This document shows positions 61,184-64,000 of a DNA stretch of 64,000 nt, piece after piece. Numbering within the stretch: position 1 is the first letter of the stretch; every line of letters starts with the position of its first letter. A program made the translations under genes and the position numbers. The DNA is taken from assembly GCA_023386315.1 (NCBI GenBank), contig JAEWJZ010000027.1, positions 14,071 to 78,070 on the forward strand. The letters run 5' to 3'. Source of the DNA: Bacillota bacterium (GTDB lineage: Bacteria; Bacillota; Clostridia; Lachnospirales; Lachnospiraceae). Below the pieces are notes generated by a model. It saw only the letters and a program-made list of their open reading frames with translations. It did no database searches and was not told the DNA's origin.

Positions 61184-63823
61184 GTGAATAACTACGGTGT
61201 GAATGAACTGAGGAGAATGTACCTTGAATTCTTTGAGAGCAAGGGACATTTAGCGATGAAAAGCTTCTCCCTGGTTCCACATAATGATAACAGCTTGTTA
61301 TTGATCAACTCGGGTATGGCACCCTTAAAACCATATTTTACAGGTCAGGAGCTTCCTCCAAGAAGAAGGGTAACAACCTGCCAGAAGTGTATTAGAACCG
61401 GTGATATTGAGAATGTAGGCAAAACTGCCCGCCACGGCACATTTTTTGAAATGCTTGGCAACTTTTCATTTGGAGATTATTTCAAGAATGAAGCAATTCA
61501 CTGGTCATGGGAATTTTTAACAGAGGTAGTCGGACTGGATCCGGACAGGCTGTATCCTTCCGTATATCTGGAAGATGACGAAGCCTTCGAAATCTGGAAC
61601 AAAGATATCGGCATTGCACCGGAGCGTATTTTCCGGTTTGGCAAGGAAGACAACTTCTGGGAGCACGGAGCAGGTCCATGCGGTCCATGTTCTGAGATCT
61701 ATTATGACCGGGGTGAAAAATATGGCTGTAAAAAGCCTGGCTGCACCGTAGGATGTGACTGTGACCGTTATATGGAAGTATGGAATAACGTATTTACACA
61801 GTTTGAGAACGATGGTCAGGGCAATTATGCAGAATTAAAGCAGAAGAATATTGATACAGGCATGGGTCTGGAGCGTCTTGCAGTGGTTGTGCAGGATGTG
61901 GATTCCATTTTTGATGTAGATACGATTAAAGCACTTTTAAACCGTGTGGCAAAGCTGGCCAATACAGAATATAAAAAGGATGCAGACGTAGATGTATCAC
62001 TTCGCCTCATCACCGATCATGTCCGTTCCTGTACCTTTATGATTTCCGATGGAATTATGCCGTCTAATGAAGGCAGAGGCTATGTTCTCCGCCGTCTTTT
62101 AAGAAGGGCTGCCCGCCATGGAAGGCTTCTGGGAATCGAAGGCAAATTCCTCGCGGATTTATCCACAACTGTCATTGAACTTTCAAAGGACGGTTATCCG
62201 GAACTGGAAGAAAAGAAGGCCATGATATTAAAAGTCCTTACTCAGGAAGAAGATAAGTTTAATAAGACCATTGATCAGGGACTTGCCATTTTAAATGAAC
62301 TGGAAGAAGATATGGTAAAAAGAGGCAGCCGGATTCTGACTGGTGAAGATGCCTTTAAGCTGTATGATACCTACGGATTCCCTCTTGACTTAACTCTTGA
62401 GATTCTGGAAGAAAAACAGTTCGGTGTGGACGAAGAAGGCTTTAAGGCAGCCATGCAGAAACAGCGTGAAACAGCCAGAAATGCCAGAAAGACCACGAAT
62501 TATATGGGCGCGGATGTTACGGTTTACCAGTCTATTGATCCGTCCCTCACAACGGAGTTTACAGGCTATGAAAGTTTAATCTGTGATACTGTGATCACTG
62601 CACTTACCAGTGACAGCGATCTGGTGGAAGCCCTGACAGACGGAGAGACCGGAACGATCGTAACGGAAAAAACCTCTTTTTACGGAACCATGGGCGGTCA
62701 GCAGGGAGATACCGGTATGATTATCTGTGAAACCGGAGAATTCAAAGTTGAGGATACCATTCACCTTCAGGGCGGCAAAGTCGGTCATGTGGGAAAGGTT
62801 GTAAAAGGTATGCTGCAGACCGGTGATAAGGTAACCTGTAAGGTCTGTGAGAAAAACCGCCAGAATACAGGCAAAAACCACAGCGCCACCCATCTTCTCC
62901 AGAAAGCATTGAGAACCGTGCTTGGCAGCCATGTTGAGCAGGCAGGATCATTCGTTGATGGTGACAGACTCCGTTTCGACTTTACTCATTTTTCCGCTTT
63001 AACACAGGAAGAGATTGATAAGGTGGAAACTCTTGTTAATGAAAAAATCAAAGAATCCCTCCCGGTACAGACAGAGATCATGTCTCTTGAGGAAGCTAAA
63101 AAGTCTGGCGCCATGGCATTATTTGGTGAAAAATACGGTGACAGTGTACGCGTGGTAAAAATGGGTGATTTCTCCACAGAACTTTGCGGAGGTACCCATA
63201 TTTCCAATACAGGTGTCATCGGATCCTTTAAGATCCTTTCTGAGACCGGTATTGCAGCCGGCGTCCGCAGAATTGAGGCATTAACCGGTGACGGATTAAT
63301 GAATTATTATAAAGAAACCGAAGTGGCTCTGCATGAAGCGGCAAAGGCTGCAAAAACCACACCTTCTTCCCTGACTGCGAAGATAGAGTCTCTCCTCGAG
63401 GAGATAAAGACTCTTCACTCTGAAAATGAGAAGTTAAAGAGTAAGCTGGCCAATGATTCTCTTGGCGATGTTATGGATCAGGTGGCAGAAGTAAAGGGCA
63501 CGAAAGTTCTGGCTGTGAAAGTTCTGGATGTGGATATGAACGGTCTTCGGAACTTAGGTGACCAGTTAAAAGACAAGCTGGGAGAAGGCGTAATCGTAAT
63601 CGCATCTGTACAGGATGGAAAGGTCAATTTAATGGCCGCTGTTACCGATGAAGCCCAGAAAAAGGGAGCTCATGCGGGCAACTTAATTAAGGCCATAGCT
63701 TCCCTTGTGGGAGGAGGCGGCGGCGGACGTCCAAACATGGCTCAGGCTGGCGGTAAGAATCCGGCAGGAGTAGATGAATGCTTATCCAAAGTGGCAGAAG
63801 TTGTGGGTGAACAGCTGAGATAA
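61184..63823 (+). CDS. alaS: alanyl-tRNA synthetase
   Basis: The 879-residue class II enzyme charges tRNA-Ala. NNYGVNELRRMYLEFFESKGH opens the catalytic domain with motif 2 around RHGTFFEMLGNFSFGDYFK and motif 3 at GMGLERLAVVVQ. The editing domain has the zinc motif NHSATHLLQKALR (HxxxH) and CGGTHISNTG. A C-terminal dimer/DHHA1 region ends with SLVGGGGGGRPNMAQAGGK. GTG 61184 follows GGAGGA (61171-61176). Full family length. Confidence 0.97.
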   Translation: MNNYGVNELRRMYLEFFESKGHLAMKSFSLVPHNDNSLLLINSGMAPLKPYFTGQELPPRRRVTTCQKCIRTGDIENVGKTARHGTFFEMLGNFSFGDYFKNEAIHWSWEFLTEVVGLDPDRLYPSVYLEDDEAFEIWNKDIGIAPERIFRFGKEDNFWEHGAGPCGPCSEIYYDRGEKYGCKKPGCTVGCDCDRYMEVWNNVFTQFENDGQGNYAELKQKNIDTGMGLERLAVVVQDVDSIFDVDTIKALLNRVAKLANTEYKKDADVDVSLRLITDHVRSCTFMISDGIMPSNEGRGYVLRRLLRRAARHGRLLGIEGKFLADLSTTVIELSKDGYPELEEKKAMILKVLTQEEDKFNKTIDQGLAILNELEEDMVKRGSRILTGEDAFKLYDTYGFPLDLTLEILEEKQFGVDEEGFKAAMQKQRETARNARKTTNYMGADVTVYQSIDPSLTTEFTGYESLICDTVITALTSDSDLVEALTDGETGTIVTEKTSFYGTMGGQQGDTGMIICETGEFKVEDTIHLQGGKVGHVGKVVKGMLQTGDKVTCKVCEKNRQNTGKNHSATHLLQKALRTVLGSHVEQAGSFVDGDRLRFDFTHFSALTQEEIDKVETLVNEKIKESLPVQTEIMSLEEAKKSGAMALFGEKYGDSVRVVKMGDFSTELCGGTHISNTGVIGSFKILSETGIAAGVRRIEALTGDGLMNYYKETEVALHEAAKAAKTTPSSLTAKIESLLEEIKTLHSENEKLKSKLANDSLGDVMDQVAEVKGTKVLAVKVLDVDMNGLRNLGDQLKDKLGEGVIVIASVQDGKVNLMAAVTDEAQKKGAHAGNLIKAIASLVGGGGGGRPNMAQAGGKNPAGVDECLSKVAEVVGEQLR

Positions 63824-63859
63824 TTGCTGTAATAATTGAAAAATAATAAAAAATTTTTC

Positions 63860-63887
63860 TTGACGTATGGCAAAATTATGCTATAAT
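63860..63887 (+). promoter_or_regulatory. sigma-A promoter of the gene at the right edge (rpsU)
   Basis: TTGACG (63860-63865), 16 bases, and a perfect TATAAT (63882-63887). It points to the start of the probable S21 gene about 75 bp downstream. Confidence 0.75.
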
Positions 63888-63913
63888 CATATCAGTGCTA
63901 TAAAATACCCAAA

Positions 63914-63942
63914 CAGTTGTATTATGCACAAGTACACAACTG
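63914..63942 (+). repeat. inverted repeat in the rpsU leader
   Basis: CAGTTGT (63914-63920) pairs with ACAACTG (63936-63942) across 15 bases. The 3' arm abuts the GGAGGGAGG site, so the hairpin could affect ribosome access. Confidence 0.4.
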
Positions 63943-63963
63943 GAGGGAGGTTAGGTGTGAGCT

Positions 63964-64000
63964 ATGTCAAATGTAATCGTTAAAGACAACGAGAGCTTAG
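63964..64000 (+). CDS. rpsU: start of 30S ribosomal protein S21 gene, cut by the window
   Basis: Only 12 codons are inside the window: MSNVIVKDNESL. They match the N-terminus of Firmicute S21 proteins, which start MSxxxVKxNESL. A strong promoter and a GGAGGGAGG site precede it. In many Firmicutes rpsU is followed by yqeY. The assignment rests on a short segment, so it is tentative. Confidence 0.7.
   Translation, partial: MSNVIVKDNESL

Noticed and set aside
1..64000. CRISPR arrays, insertion sequences, prophage, tRNA or rRNA genes
   Set aside because: No regular repeat-spacer pattern, transposase, integrase, phage structural gene or tRNA cloverleaf was recognised by reading; a tRNA scan would be needed to exclude tRNAs fully.

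Overview
The window reads as a contiguous piece of a low-to-moderate G+C, spore-forming, anaerobic Firmicute chromosome, most likely a member of the Lachnospiraceae (Clostridia). Grounds: spoIVA and a spoIIIE/ftsK-type translocase, a thiN-type thiamine pyrophosphokinase, AGGAGG-type ribosome binding sites throughout, formate-tetrahydrofolate ligase, and gene orders known from Firmicutes (priA-def-fmt-rsmB-rlmN-stp-prkC-rsgA-rpe-thiN; ylxM-ffh-rpsP-khpA-rimM-trmD-rplS-lepB-rbgA-rnhB-yraN). Genus assignment is inference. No rRNA, tRNA, insertion sequence, prophage or CRISPR array was recognised.

Layout. 0-3.7 kb is accessory: a DUF364-type protein and an iron/siderophore-type binding lipoprotein on the plus strand, then an aldo/keto reductase and a TetR regulator on the minus strand with palindromic candidate operators before both. 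3.7-7.4 kb is a minus-strand citrate synthase/aconitase-type pair. 7.7-11.3 kb holds a TepA/ClpP-like protein and SpoIIIE/FtsK. 11.3-27.9 kb is a dense plus-strand series without a recognisable terminator: one-carbon metabolism (fhs), peptidoglycan precursor ligases (murE, murF), replication restart (priA), start of translation and protein maturation (def, fmt), a YugP-like protease, rRNA methylation (rsmB, rlmN), the PP2C/PASTA-kinase signalling pair, ribosome GTPase rsgA, rpe and thiN. 28.0-29.4 kb is a vitamin transporter S component with a PfkB-type vitamer kinase; serS, a VOC protein and an alpha/beta hydrolase follow.

32-41.5 kb is the signal-recognition-particle and ribosome-maturation block. 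It is interrupted between trmD and rplS by a separately promoted, A+T-richer two-gene insert: a zinc-ribbon/transmembrane/TPR protein and a small multi-pass membrane protein with an HExxH motif. This is the best candidate here for an undescribed system. 41.5-47.3 kb has a divergent PRPP synthetase (minus) facing away from a PDZ-radical SAM-DUF512 gene, der, plsY and gpsA. 47.3-52.2 kb is a complete branched-chain amino-acid ABC importer operon, livJHMGF-like. 52.3-56.2 kb is an ABC-2 exporter with an overlapping AraC-degenerate GGDEF fusion regulator, the second most unusual locus. 56.2-64 kb carries spoIVA with a good sigma-E-like promoter, a beta-CASP nuclease next to rnhA, a secreted DUF1311/LprI-like protein, a 49-residue membrane microprotein, alaS, and the first codons of a probable rpsU at the right edge.

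Several start codons were moved downstream from the longest open frame to the codon preceded by a proper ribosome binding site; each case is stated. Motif calls are by eye. Promoters and terminators were judged from hexamers, spacing and inverted repeats only.
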